NCBI RefSeq assembly: GCF_029024105.1
Contig: NZ_CP118963.1
Location: forward strand, 310,001 to 374,000
Source of the DNA: Acinetobacter lwoffii
Lineage (GTDB): Bacteria; Pseudomonadota; Gammaproteobacteria; Pseudomonadales; Moraxellaceae
Length of the DNA stretch: 64,000 nucleotides
Direction of reading: 5' to 3'
This document shows, piece by piece, positions 35,019 through 42,832 of the stretch (its first letter is position 1; every line of letters starts with the position of its first letter). The notes beneath the pieces are model-generated. The model was not told the DNA's origin, made no database searches, and worked only from the letters and a program-made list of their open reading frames with translations. The position numbers and the translations under genes are program-made.

Positions 35019-35189
35019 AAGGGTTTCCATCATTTCAATCAAAATATAAAAATACGGATAGGAAATATCCGCTGATAGTGTACGTGATCTCGCAGCATTT
35101 GCGGCAAAAATCTGTATCGATCAGGACAGGCTGTGTCGTGGTTTTTTAAATCAGTTCACTTTATTCCATATCTTGCAAAACTGAGACAG

Positions 35190-35213
35190 AGAAAAGCCGC
35201 CCGGTCGGCGGCT
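35190..35213 (-). terminator. Terminator after acr1
   Basis: On the minus strand AGCCGCC-GACCG-GGCGGCT followed by TTTTCTC. The GC-rich 7-bp stem lies about 45 bp after the acr1 stop. Confidence 0.75.
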
Positions 35214-35255
35214 CGCATTTCCATTAAATTATTCGTATGAAAACCGTATAAAAAA

Positions 35256-36143
35256 TTACCAGTGTTCGCCCGGGAACAGACGTGCATATGCTTTTTGCAC
35301 CAAGTTTAATTTTTGTGGTTGGCCCACAGATGCAGTTGAACTTGGGAACAGGTTATAGCCAATCGACATCAAGACATTGTTGATATCCGGTGCAATTGAA
35401 TAGGTAATGGAAGCCAGGCGGCCCAAACCGGTCGCCACTTTTTTCGGACGTTTCACAATCGCATAGGCAATCAGGTCAGCCGCCTGTTCTGGGGAAAGCG
35501 TCGGTACATATTTATAGATTTTGGTCGGCGCAATCATCGGGGTACGCACCAAAGGCATATAGATCGATGTGATTGCGATTTTATGTGAATGTACTTCTGC
35601 AGACAGGCAGCGGCTAAAGGCATCCAGTGCAGCTTTTGAAGCGACATAGGCTGAAAAACGGGTGGCATTGGCCAGTACGCCAATCGAACTGATGTTAATA
35701 ATATGACCCGCGCGACGAATCATCATTTGCGGCAGGATATTCATCACCAGACGCACCGCGCCGAAATAGTTCAGCTGCATGGTACGTTCAAAATCATGAA
35801 AACGATCTACCGACTCATGTACGGCACGGCGAATCGAACGTCCTGCATTATTGATCAGAATATCAATATGATCGACTGAGGCAATAATCTGTTTGGAAAC
35901 TTCATCAATCGCTTCCATATTGTTTAAATCACATGGAAAGATTGAGGCTTTGCCGCCTTTGGCTTCAATTTCTGATTTTACTTGTTCTAGGGTTTCCTGA
36001 GTACGGGCCACCAGTAAAACATGGGCACCTGCATCAGCCAGTTGATGTGCTGTCGTTAAACCAATACCGCTGGATGCACCGGTAATCAGGACGGTTTTAC
36101 CTGCAACACGTTTTTCCAGTTGTTTGTGTAGTCTAGTTTTCAC
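35256..36143 (-). CDS. acr1: Long-chain fatty acyl-CoA reductase Acr1 (SDR family)
   Basis: Short-chain dehydrogenase that reduces fatty acyl-CoA to fatty aldehyde with NADPH, feeding wax ester storage in Acinetobacter. From memory it matches Acinetobacter Acr1 along its length: AGRSIRRAVHESVDRFHDFE, INISSIGVLANATRFSAYVA, YMPLVRTPMIAPTKIYKYVP and the C-terminal ARLFPGEHW. The Rossmann motif is TGASSGIGLTTA and the catalytic Ser-Tyr-Lys lies in SSIG...SAYVASK. I choose the GTG at 36143, which has AGGGA eight bases upstream and gives 295 residues, the length I recall for Acr1. An upstream TTG (36176) would add 11 residues. Single-gene unit with its own terminator. Confidence 0.88.
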   Translation of the reverse strand: MKTRLHKQLEKRVAGKTVLITGASSGIGLTTAHQLADAGAHVLLVARTQETLEQVKSEIEAKGGKASIFPCDLNNMEAIDEVSKQIIASVDHIDILINNAGRSIRRAVHESVDRFHDFERTMQLNYFGAVRLVMNILPQMMIRRAGHIINISSIGVLANATRFSAYVASKAALDAFSRCLSAEVHSHKIAITSIYMPLVRTPMIAPTKIYKYVPTLSPEQAADLIAYAIVKRPKKVATGLGRLASITYSIAPDINNVLMSIGYNLFPSSTASVGQPQKLNLVQKAYARLFPGEHW

Positions 36144-36384
36144 GTTTGTTATCCCTAATTTGAAGTCAGCGTTCAAATTATTTTTATTAAAGGTCTATGG
36201 CGCTCTAATAGAAGATGAGAGCGAAGGTGAGTCCAGATATGATAACCAATTCTTCAGGAAAATCTATAAATTAAAGTATTGAAATTAAAATAAAAATTAG
36301 AGTAATTGCTCTATTTGTGTTCACTCTTTCATTTAACTTTTAACATGAAAATAAAAAGTAAAGCAAGTGGCTGTTTTAGAAAAT

Positions 36385-36418
36385 AAATAAAAAAACCTCA
36401 CCAAAATGATGAGGTTTC
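36385..36418 (-). terminator. Terminator after the O-acetylhomoserine sulfhydrylase gene
   Basis: On the minus strand AAACCTCA / TGAGGTTT (8 bp, 9-base loop) followed by TTTTTATTTATTT. It lies 21 bp past the stop codon. Confidence 0.85.
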
Positions 36419-36438
36419 GAAGCGGCTCGGACACCTTT

Positions 36439-37716
36439 TTAAACGGCCGCCAGCGCCTGTTCCAGATCGGCAATCAGGTCATCACTATGTTCAATCCCAA
36501 TGGATAAACGCACCATATCCTCACTGACGCCTGCCGATTTTAACTCTTCGGCATTGAGCTGACGATGCGTAGTAGTCGCCGGATGGCAGGCCAGACTTTT
36601 AGCGTCGCCGATATTGACCAGACGGGTGAACAATTGCAGGGCATCAATAAAACGTGTGCCGCCTTCGAGACCATGTTCTACCCCAAAGGTCAGAATGGCA
36701 GAAGGTTTACCTTTCACATATTTCTGTGCCAAGGCATGCTGTGGGTGATCTTTCAGGCCGGCGTAATTGACCCATTTCACTTTAGGATGTTTTTGCAGAT
36801 ATTCAGCGACTTTCAGTGCATTTTCGGTATGACGTTCCATACGCAAGCTTAAAGTTTCCAGACCTTGCAGAATCAAAAACACATTCTGCGGACTGATCGC
36901 AGCGCCGGTATTACGCAGTGGCACTACACGCGCACGTGCGATATATGCTGCTTCCCCCAAAACTTCGACATAGTTCACGCCATGGTAGCTTGGATCAGGC
37001 GTATTCAGGGCAGGGAAACGTTCAGGGTATTTACCCCACGGGAATTTGCCGCTATCCACAATAATGCCGCCAATTGAATTACCATGACCACCGATATATT
37101 TGGTCAGGGAATGCACCACAATATCCGCACCAAAGTCGAAAGATTTTTGTAGTACTGGGGTGGCAACGGTATTGTCGACAATCACCGGTACGCCATATTC
37201 ATGTGCAATTTTAGCAATGGCTTCCAGATCAATAATATTACCCAGTGGATTACCAATCGATTCGACAAAGACCAGTTTGGTTTTTTCATCAATCAAGTCA
37301 CGCAGACTTTCCGGCTTTTCATAATCAAAGAAACGGACTTCAATGCCCTGTTTTGGTAGGGTATGGGCAAAGAGGTTATAGGTACCGCCATATAGCGTTG
37401 ACACAGAAGCAATGTTGTCACCCGCTTCCGCAATGGTCTGAATCGCATAAGTAATCGCAGCCATGCCAGAGGCCAAAGCCAGCGCGCCAATTCCACCTTC
37501 CAGTGCTGCGACACGTTGTTCCAGAACCGCAGTGGTCGGGTTCATAATTCGGGTATAGATATTGCCCTGTACCTTTAAATCGAACAAATCGGCCCCATGT
37601 TGAGTATTGTCAAAGGCATAAGACGTAGTTTGGTAAATTGGCACTGCAACTGCTTTGGTGGTGGCTTCAGGGCTATAACCTGCATGAATCGCAAGGGTTT
37701 CTGCTTTATAACTCAT
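36439..37716 (-). CDS. metY: O-acetylhomoserine aminocarboxypropyltransferase (sulfhydrylase)
   Basis: PLP-dependent enzyme of the Cys/Met metabolism family that makes homocysteine directly from O-acetylhomoserine and sulfide. The 425 residues match the MetY/Met17 length rather than the shorter cystathionine synthases (about 390). Landmarks: ETLAIHAGYSPEATTKAVAVPIYQTTSYAF at the N-terminus, ALASGMAAITYAI, the PLP-lysine motif VVHSLTKYIGGHGNSIGG (about 201-218), and the C-terminal SLACHPATTTHRQL. It sits alone, upstream of acr1 on the same strand but separated by a terminator. Sulfur-linked sulfate-binding genes lie 5 kb away. The gap 37717-38024 to ettA is promoter and leader sequence. Confidence 0.92.
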   Translation of the reverse strand: MSYKAETLAIHAGYSPEATTKAVAVPIYQTTSYAFDNTQHGADLFDLKVQGNIYTRIMNPTTAVLEQRVAALEGGIGALALASGMAAITYAIQTIAEAGDNIASVSTLYGGTYNLFAHTLPKQGIEVRFFDYEKPESLRDLIDEKTKLVFVESIGNPLGNIIDLEAIAKIAHEYGVPVIVDNTVATPVLQKSFDFGADIVVHSLTKYIGGHGNSIGGIIVDSGKFPWGKYPERFPALNTPDPSYHGVNYVEVLGEAAYIARARVVPLRNTGAAISPQNVFLILQGLETLSLRMERHTENALKVAEYLQKHPKVKWVNYAGLKDHPQHALAQKYVKGKPSAILTFGVEHGLEGGTRFIDALQLFTRLVNIGDAKSLACHPATTTHRQLNAEELKSAGVSEDMVRLSIGIEHSDDLIADLEQALAAV

Positions 37717-37939
37717 TCTGTTTGATCTTCTTGTTTAAGTTTATGGCTTGAGTGTAGCATTTTCACATATGAGTAAAAGTGCAATTTTATTGAAATAAAT
37801 ATATGAAATATTCATATATCGACCTGGATTTGAGTCGTTTATTTTACTGAAAACAACTGTTTAAAAAAACATCATCAATAAACTTGTAACAATGCATTGA
37901 AGTTCATGGCAATGGCTTATGTTTTCGCAGCTTTCTGCG

Positions 37940-37997
37940 TATAATAGCCGATTATTTTTTCGCTCTTTTTTGAGCTGGGGTGGTTGTTTTAACCCCA
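37940..37997 (+). promoter_or_regulatory. Promoter -10 and foldable leader of ettA
   Basis: A perfect TATAAT at 37940-37945 has only a weak -35 (TTATGT, 17-base spacing). The roughly 70-base leader that follows can form GCTC-TTTTTT-GAGC (37962-37975) and TGGGGT/ACCCCA (37976-37997) hairpins before the GAGGAG box at 38013-38018. Confidence 0.45.
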
Positions 37998-38024
37998 TTT
38001 GGTTTTTCAGTTGAGGAGTCCTAC

Positions 38025-39686
38025 GTGGCCCAATATATTTATACGATGAACCGAGTGTCTAAGATGGTGCCGCCGAAACGCGAAATCCTGAAAGATATCT
38101 CCTTATCATTTTTCCCGGGCGCAAAAATTGGTGTGCTTGGTCTAAACGGTGCAGGTAAATCGACCTTGCTTCGTATTATGGCGGGCGTAGATAAAGATTT
38201 CTCTGGTGAAGCACGTGCACAACCAGGTACTAAAATCGGTTATCTCGAGCAAGAGCCGCCTTTAGATGAAACTAAAGACGTGCGTGGCAACGTTGAAGAT
38301 GGTCTGCGTGAGCCGCTGGATGCTTTGGCACGTCTTGACGAAGTATTTGCAGAATATGCAGCAGAAGATGCTGACTTTGATGCACTTGCAAAAGAGCAAG
38401 AAAAGCTCGAAGCCATTATCCATGCATGGGATGCACATAACCTTGCCAATCAGATGGATCAGGCAGCTGCTGCACTGAACCTTCCAGCTTGGGATGCCGA
38501 TGTTAAACTGCTTTCAGGTGGTGAACGCCGCCGTGTGGCACTGTGCCGTTTGCTCTTGTCTAAGCCAGACATGTTGCTTCTTGACGAACCGACGAACCAT
38601 TTAGATGCATCATCTGTTGCCTGGTTAGAACGTTTCTTGAAAGACTTCCCGGGTACCATCGTTGCGATTACGCATGACCGTTATTTCTTGGATAACGTGG
38701 CTGAGTGGATTCTTGAGCTTGACCGTGGCATGGGCATTCCATACCAAGGTAACTACTCTTCTTGGTTAGAGCAGAAAAATGCGCGTCTAGAGCAAGAGAA
38801 CAAGCAAGAAGAATCTTTTGCTAAAGCATTGAAAAAAGAACTTGAATGGGTTCGCTCAAATGCCAAAGGCCAGCAAAAGAAAAACAAAGCGCGTATGGAG
38901 CGTTTTGAAGAGCTTAACTCGCGTGAATTCCAACAGCGTAACGAAACCTCTGAAATCTACATTCCACCTGGCCCACGTCTAGGCAACAAGGTTGTAGAAG
39001 TTGAAGGCATCAGCAAATCGTTTGGTGATCGTACCCTGTATAAAGATTTATCATTCGTTGTACCGCCTGCTGCGATCGTGGGTATCGTCGGTGAGAACGG
39101 TGCAGGTAAAACCACACTGTTCCGCATGATGACCGGTGAACAACAACCGGATACCGGTTCTGTGGTACTGGGTGAGTCGGTGAAAGTGGCTTATGTGGGT
39201 CAGATTCGTGACACGCTTGATGACAACAAAACGGTTTGGGAAGAAGTTTCTGGCGGTTTAGACATCTTGAAGATTGGCGAATACGAAATTGCATCTCGTG
39301 CATATATCGGTCGTTTTAACTTTAAAGGCCAGGATCAGCAAAAACGTGTCGGTCAATTGTCAGGTGGTGAGCGTAACCGTTTACAACTTGCGAAAATCCT
39401 GCAAATGGGTGCTAACGTAATCTTGCTCGATGAACCGTCAAACGACTTGGACATCGAAACCTTACGTGCGCTTGAGGATGCCATTCTGGTGTTCCCGGGT
39501 ACTGTGATGGTGATCTCGCATGACCGTTGGTTCCTGGACCGTATTGCAACGCACATTTTGTCATTTGAAGGCGAAACCCCTGAATTCTTCACCGGTAACT
39601 ATGCTGAGTTTGAAGAATATCGCCGTAAGCGCGATGGTGATGATCTGGTTGCGAAGCGTCAAAAATACCGTAAAATTGGTGTTTAA
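38025..39686 (+). CDS. ettA: Energy-dependent translational throttle protein EttA (ABC-F)
   Basis: Cytosolic ABC-F ATPase that binds the ribosomal E site and gates the first elongation steps according to ATP/ADP ratio. About 553 residues. I start at the GTG at 38025 because it is preceded by GAGGAG and gives MAQYIYTMNRVSKMVPPKRE, the known EttA N-terminus; the frame is open upstream but unsupported. Two ABC domains: Walker A GLNGAGKSTLLR and GENGAGKTTLFR; signatures LSGGERRRVALC and LSGGERNRLQLA; Walker B LLLDEPTNHLD and ILLDEPSNDLD. The arm domain lies in the first ABC domain. Single-gene unit. Confidence 0.96.
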   Translation: MAQYIYTMNRVSKMVPPKREILKDISLSFFPGAKIGVLGLNGAGKSTLLRIMAGVDKDFSGEARAQPGTKIGYLEQEPPLDETKDVRGNVEDGLREPLDALARLDEVFAEYAAEDADFDALAKEQEKLEAIIHAWDAHNLANQMDQAAAALNLPAWDADVKLLSGGERRRVALCRLLLSKPDMLLLDEPTNHLDASSVAWLERFLKDFPGTIVAITHDRYFLDNVAEWILELDRGMGIPYQGNYSSWLEQKNARLEQENKQEESFAKALKKELEWVRSNAKGQQKKNKARMERFEELNSREFQQRNETSEIYIPPGPRLGNKVVEVEGISKSFGDRTLYKDLSFVVPPAAIVGIVGENGAGKTTLFRMMTGEQQPDTGSVVLGESVKVAYVGQIRDTLDDNKTVWEEVSGGLDILKIGEYEIASRAYIGRFNFKGQDQQKRVGQLSGGERNRLQLAKILQMGANVILLDEPSNDLDIETLRALEDAILVFPGTVMVISHDRWFLDRIATHILSFEGETPEFFTGNYAEFEEYRRKRDGDDLVAKRQKYRKIGV

Positions 39687-39703
39687 TCCCTGATTTTAAA
39701 ATA

Positions 39704-39730
39704 AAAAACCAGCCTTCGGGCTGGTTTTTG
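39704..39730 (+). terminator. Terminator after ettA
   Basis: AAAAACCAGCC-TTCG-GGCTGGTTTTT, a perfect 11-bp stem with a TTCG tetraloop. Confidence 0.92.
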
Positions 39731-39755
39731 TGCTTATAGGGTGGTGGGTAATGAC

Positions 39756-40097
39756 TTAGATTTCCCACTCATGATTACATTCACGACATTTCCATTTCTT
39801 TTGGGTCTGCATGAAGGCCTGCATGGAAATTTTAAAATCAGGCAAATCTTTATAGAACATAAAGCCTGCAATCAAAGAAAGAATAAAGACGATGACGGTT
39901 GCAGTCTGTAAAGTTGTACCTGCACCATCACCAAAGATCCACATCGCGATACTGATGATCACTAGCAATAATAATAGGAATAGGGCGGGCACCAGAAACA
40001 TCAGGCTTTTAGGAACCACCGGACGTGGAGCTGCTTGACCTGGCTGGGCCACCGGCATGATTTTCGGGCTTTGACACTTAGGGCAACGATATTGCAT
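39756..40097 (-). CDS. Small zinc-ribbon membrane protein of unknown function
   Basis: 113 residues. A CPKC pair is at the extreme N-terminus (MQYRCPKCQSPKIM), followed by a Pro-rich linker. Two hydrophobic helices (about 30-53 and 64-82) are joined by a short loop, and a second cysteine pair ends the protein (WKCRECNHEWEI). With two helices both ends would face the same side, so the two CxxC pairs could form one four-cysteine zinc ribbon in the cytoplasm. This is inference. Related proteins are usually annotated only as 'hypothetical'. Single gene, convergent with ettA. Confidence 0.8.
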   Translation of the reverse strand: MQYRCPKCQSPKIMPVAQPGQAAPRPVVPKSLMFLVPALFLLLLLVIISIAMWIFGDGAGTTLQTATVIVFILSLIAGFMFYKDLPDFKISMQAFMQTQKKWKCRECNHEWEI

Positions 40098-40184
40098 TAC
40101 AACTCCAAAATTCTAAATTACTGATTATTTTATCGGAAGATGCGAAGAAACCGAAATATTGCCCAACATAAAATATACAGGCAA

Positions 40185-40218
40185 TAAAAAACCCAAGTCG
40201 CAATGCTTGGGTTTTTTA
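40185..40218 (-). terminator. Terminator of the tRNA-Ala/tRNA-Glu unit
   Basis: CCCAAG/CTTGGG with flanking A-run and T-run (AAAAAACCCAAG...CTTGGGTTTTTT). It lies about 37 bp past the tRNA-Glu 3' end on the minus strand. Confidence 0.85.
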
Positions 40219-40254
40219 TAAGATCACCATAATATATTATGGTCATCTTGAATA

Positions 40255-40330
40255 TGGCGTCCCTACGGGGATTCGAACCCCGGTTACCGCCGTGAAAGGG
40301 CGATGTCCTAGGCCTCTAGACGATAGGGAC
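40255..40330 (-). tRNA. tRNA-Glu (anticodon TTC)
   Basis: 76 nt including CCA. Acceptor GTCCCTA/TAGGGAC, anticodon loop in CCGCC-CTTTCAC-GGCGG, T-arm CGGGG-TTCGAAT-CCCCG. It lies 37 bp downstream of tRNA-Ala, just beyond the glutamyl-tRNA synthetase gene. Confidence 0.97.
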
Positions 40331-40367
40331 AATTGAGGCAATAACACAGCTAAAGCAAGACTTGATT

Positions 40368-40443
40368 TGGTGGAGTCAAGGAGGATCGAACTCCTGACCT
40401 CTACAATGCCATTGTAGCGCTCTACCAACTGAGCTATGACCCC
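40368..40443 (-). tRNA. tRNA-Ala (anticodon GGC)
   Basis: 76 nt including CCA. Acceptor GGGGTCA/TGACTCC contains the G3-U70 pair that alanyl-tRNA synthetase recognises. Anticodon stem-loop CTACA-ATGGCAT-TGTAG. First of a two-tRNA transcript with tRNA-Glu. Confidence 0.97.
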
Positions 40444-40459
40444 AGTCTGTGTGAGCGCT

Positions 40460-40488
40460 ATATTAGGGATATCGCGCTCACACGTCAA
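40460..40488 (-). promoter_or_regulatory. Promoter of the tRNA-Ala/tRNA-Glu unit
   Basis: On the minus strand TTGACG (40483-40488), 17-base spacer, TAATAT (40460-40465), then a GC-rich discriminator (AGCGC) typical of stringently controlled stable RNA promoters. A perfect 10-bp inverted repeat, GTGTGAGCGC/GCGCTCACAC (40449-40458 and 40474-40483), brackets the -10. Confidence 0.7.
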
Positions 40489-40500
40489 CACAAAAATTAA

Positions 40501-42009
40501 TTAAGCTTGATCAACTGCTTCATTTTTCGGCAACTTTAAGCTTTCATTAAGTTTTTCCCAGACTTTCAGCTCTTTTTTACTTGGACCACCGACAATTTCC
40601 AGCGCACGACGTAAACGTGCAAAGGTTAAATCAGGACCAATGGTCACCATCGTTTGCATCACTGGTGTAGACGCAGTCGAACCGGCAATCGCAATAAAGA
40701 AGGCAGGCATGAAATCACGTAGCTTGATTTCCATCTGTGTCGCCAGGTCCATCAAGGTCTGGCTCACCGTGTCGTTATTCCAGGTGAACAGACTTTCCAG
40801 ACGCCAAATTGCGAATTGAAGACTTTGACGTACCTGTTCATCCGACAGTTTCTTGCTTTCAAACTGTTCTTTAGACAGAGTCGGGAAGTGGTTGAAATAA
40901 TGTGCCGACCAGTTCACTGCTTCAGACAGCAGGTTAATACGTGGCTGAATCGCAGCGGCAATTTCTTCTAATTTGACACGATCTGCTTTCCAGGCCAATA
41001 AAGTGTCTAGAAGTTCAGCCGGGCTGAGTGCCTTGATCCATTGACCATTCAGCCAGTTTAGTTTCTCGACATCAAAGATCGGACCACCGAGTGATACACG
41101 TTTGATATCAAAATGTTCAATCATTTCAGCCAAAGTGAATTTTTCACTTTCATCTGGCATTGACCAGCCCATACGACCCAAGTAGTTCAACAAGGCTTCA
41201 GGCAATACACCGATGTCTCTATAGTAGTTAATTGAGGTCGGGTTTTTACGTTTAGACAGCTTAGATTTATCCGGGTTACGCAGCAGTGGCATGTGGCATA
41301 GTATCGGCATTTCCCAACCAAAATATTGATATAGCAACTGATGTTTTGGTGCAGATGGAATCCATTCTTCACCACGAATTACGTGGGTGATTTGCATCAA
41401 ATGGTCATCCACCACGTTAGCCAAGTGGTAGGTTGGGAGGCCATCGGTTTTTAGCAGAATCTGCATGTCTACTTGTGCCCATGGAATCTCGACTTCACCA
41501 CGTAGCATGTCATTGAATTTACATACGCCTTCAGTTGGTACTTTCATACGGATGACGTGTGCTTCACCAGCAGCCAAACGGCGCTCAACTTCTTCTTGAG
41601 TGAGATTCAGACCGCGACCGTCATAACGTGGCGACTCACCACGTGCCTGCTGTTCTGCACGCATTTGATCCAGTTCTTCAGCAGTTGCGAAACAGTAGAA
41701 AGCATGACCTTTCTCTACCAGTTCCAAGGCATAATTTTTATAGATATCCATACGTTCTGACTGACGGTATGGCGCATGCGGGCCACCGACATCAGGACCT
41801 TCAGACCAGTTCAGACCCAGCCAGCGCAATGAATCCAGGATCATTTTTTCAGATTCAGGCGTTGAACGCAGTTGGTCAGTATCTTCAATACGAAGAATGA
41901 ATTCACCGCCATGCTGTTTAGCAAAACATAAGTTAAACAAGGCGATATAGGCAGTACCTACATGCGGAAAACCAGTAGGAGAAGGTGCAATACGAGTACG
42001 AACAGTCAT
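40501..42009 (-). CDS. gltX: Glutamyl-tRNA synthetase
   Basis: Class I aminoacyl-tRNA synthetase charging tRNA-Glu. The 502 residues have the HIGH-equivalent TRIAPSPTGFPHVGTAYIAL (6-25) and the KMSKS-equivalent SKLSKRKNPTS (about 250). The glutamate/tRNA contacts include LRIEDTDQLRSTPE, and the anticodon-binding domain fills the C-terminal third. Slightly longer than E. coli GltX (471). It lies just upstream of a tRNA unit that includes its own substrate tRNA-Glu, but that unit has its own promoter. Confidence 0.96.
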   Translation of the reverse strand: MTVRTRIAPSPTGFPHVGTAYIALFNLCFAKQHGGEFILRIEDTDQLRSTPESEKMILDSLRWLGLNWSEGPDVGGPHAPYRQSERMDIYKNYALELVEKGHAFYCFATAEELDQMRAEQQARGESPRYDGRGLNLTQEEVERRLAAGEAHVIRMKVPTEGVCKFNDMLRGEVEIPWAQVDMQILLKTDGLPTYHLANVVDDHLMQITHVIRGEEWIPSAPKHQLLYQYFGWEMPILCHMPLLRNPDKSKLSKRKNPTSINYYRDIGVLPEALLNYLGRMGWSMPDESEKFTLAEMIEHFDIKRVSLGGPIFDVEKLNWLNGQWIKALSPAELLDTLLAWKADRVKLEEIAAAIQPRINLLSEAVNWSAHYFNHFPTLSKEQFESKKLSDEQVRQSLQFAIWRLESLFTWNNDTVSQTLMDLATQMEIKLRDFMPAFFIAIAGSTASTPVMQTMVTIGPDLTFARLRRALEIVGGPSKKELKVWEKLNESLKLPKNEAVDQA

Positions 42010-42053
42010 AACCGGATCTAATCTTAGATATAAAATTGCAGCTATTATAGCGA

Positions 42054-42104
42054 AAAAGCCACATCACTTAATGCTTTATTCAACATTGAGTGATGTGGCT
42101 TTTA
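42054..42104 (-). terminator. Long-stem terminator between the small secreted-protein gene and gltX
   Basis: About 19-bp stem: AAAGCCACATCACTTAATG (42055-42073) pairs with CATTGAGTGATGTGGCTTT, with one G-U and a 10-base loop, flanked by A-run/T-run. On the minus strand it ends in TTTTTCG, terminating the upstream small gene before gltX. Confidence 0.85.
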
Positions 42105-42136
42105 AATCTGGGAATATTCAGCGCTGTTGAGGCTGA

Positions 42137-42439
42137 TTAAGAATGAGCGTTCGAAAAAATACTTTGGACAAAGCGGGTGAAGCGGTAATTCTGTTCTGCA
42201 AAGAAACTTTGCGAAGGTGCGACTTTAAATGCAGTTAAGACTTTTAGATTATCTTCTGTTTGAAGTGTTTTTTCAGTTTTTTGTTGCTGAATCGCTTTTT
42301 CAATCGGCGAAGTCTTGCTTTCAACAGTGCTTACTGTAGGCTTCGGCAAATCTGTCTTCACAACGACGGCATGACCGAGTTGAATCGAGAACAACATAAT
42401 CAGGCTTAGGATGCTGGCTGTGAATAATGTAAATTTCAT
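42137..42439 (-). CDS. Small secreted protein of unknown function
   Basis: About 100 residues with a signal peptide (MKFTLFTASILSLIMLFSIQLGHA). A Lys/Thr/Glu/Gln-rich, probably disordered middle (KTSPIEKAIQQQKTEKTLQTED) is followed by a compact C-terminal patch rich in Phe (SQSFFAEQNYRFTRFVQSIFSNAHS). I start at the ATG at 42439 with AAGGAGG ten bases upstream; a TTG two codons earlier is too close to that box. No known domain. It faces away from the sulfate-binding genes and shares their upstream region. It has its own strong terminator. Confidence 0.7.
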   Translation of the reverse strand: MKFTLFTASILSLIMLFSIQLGHAVVVKTDLPKPTVSTVESKTSPIEKAIQQQKTEKTLQTEDNLKVLTAFKVAPSQSFFAEQNYRFTRFVQSIFSNAHS

Positions 42440-42832
42440 ATCCAAACTTCCTCCTTACTTCTGGTTGGTTTTATTTTGTTAAAAATGTTTTTTTAATACT
42501 CTGTCTACAATTTAATCACAGTTGATCATAAAGAAGTAGAACCAAGTCACATTTTTTACAAAAGAAATAATATAACTCTGTGGAAAATTACCAAAAATCG
42601 TAATTTCCTGTTTTGGTGGCCTATTTTTAACAGACAACTGTGAAGAGAACGTGAAGAACTGTCTTATATTGTAGCAGAAGATTACTTTTCTAGCAGAATA
42701 TGTATCCGAATTTAATTGTTAGTAGATATCTCAAAATCAGAAATAGATTATAGATATTGTTATAAATATATGATTGTCATGTTTATTTTTGATTTGTATA
42801 GTGCAGGTCATATAAACACTGAGTTACATCAG
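42440..42832. promoter_or_regulatory. Divergent regulatory region with candidate promoter and TAGATAT elements upstream of the first sulfate-binding gene
   Basis: AT-rich, no supportable ORF. The 7-mer TAGATAT occurs at 42723-42729 and 42751-42757. A candidate promoter is TTGATT (42789-42794), 16-base spacer, TATAAA (42811-42816), 17 bases before the ATG at 42833. The shared core with the repeats upstream of the second gene suggests one regulator, possibly CysB-like. Confidence 0.45.

Noticed and set aside
37980..38024. Upstream extension of ettA
   Set aside because: The frame is open, but the residues do not match EttA, which begins MAQ...; GAGGAG lies directly before the GTG at 38025.
40243..40491. 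Minus-strand open reading frame over tRNA-Glu and tRNA-Ala
   Set aside because: It is made of tRNA and promoter sequence; the tRNA genes explain the region.
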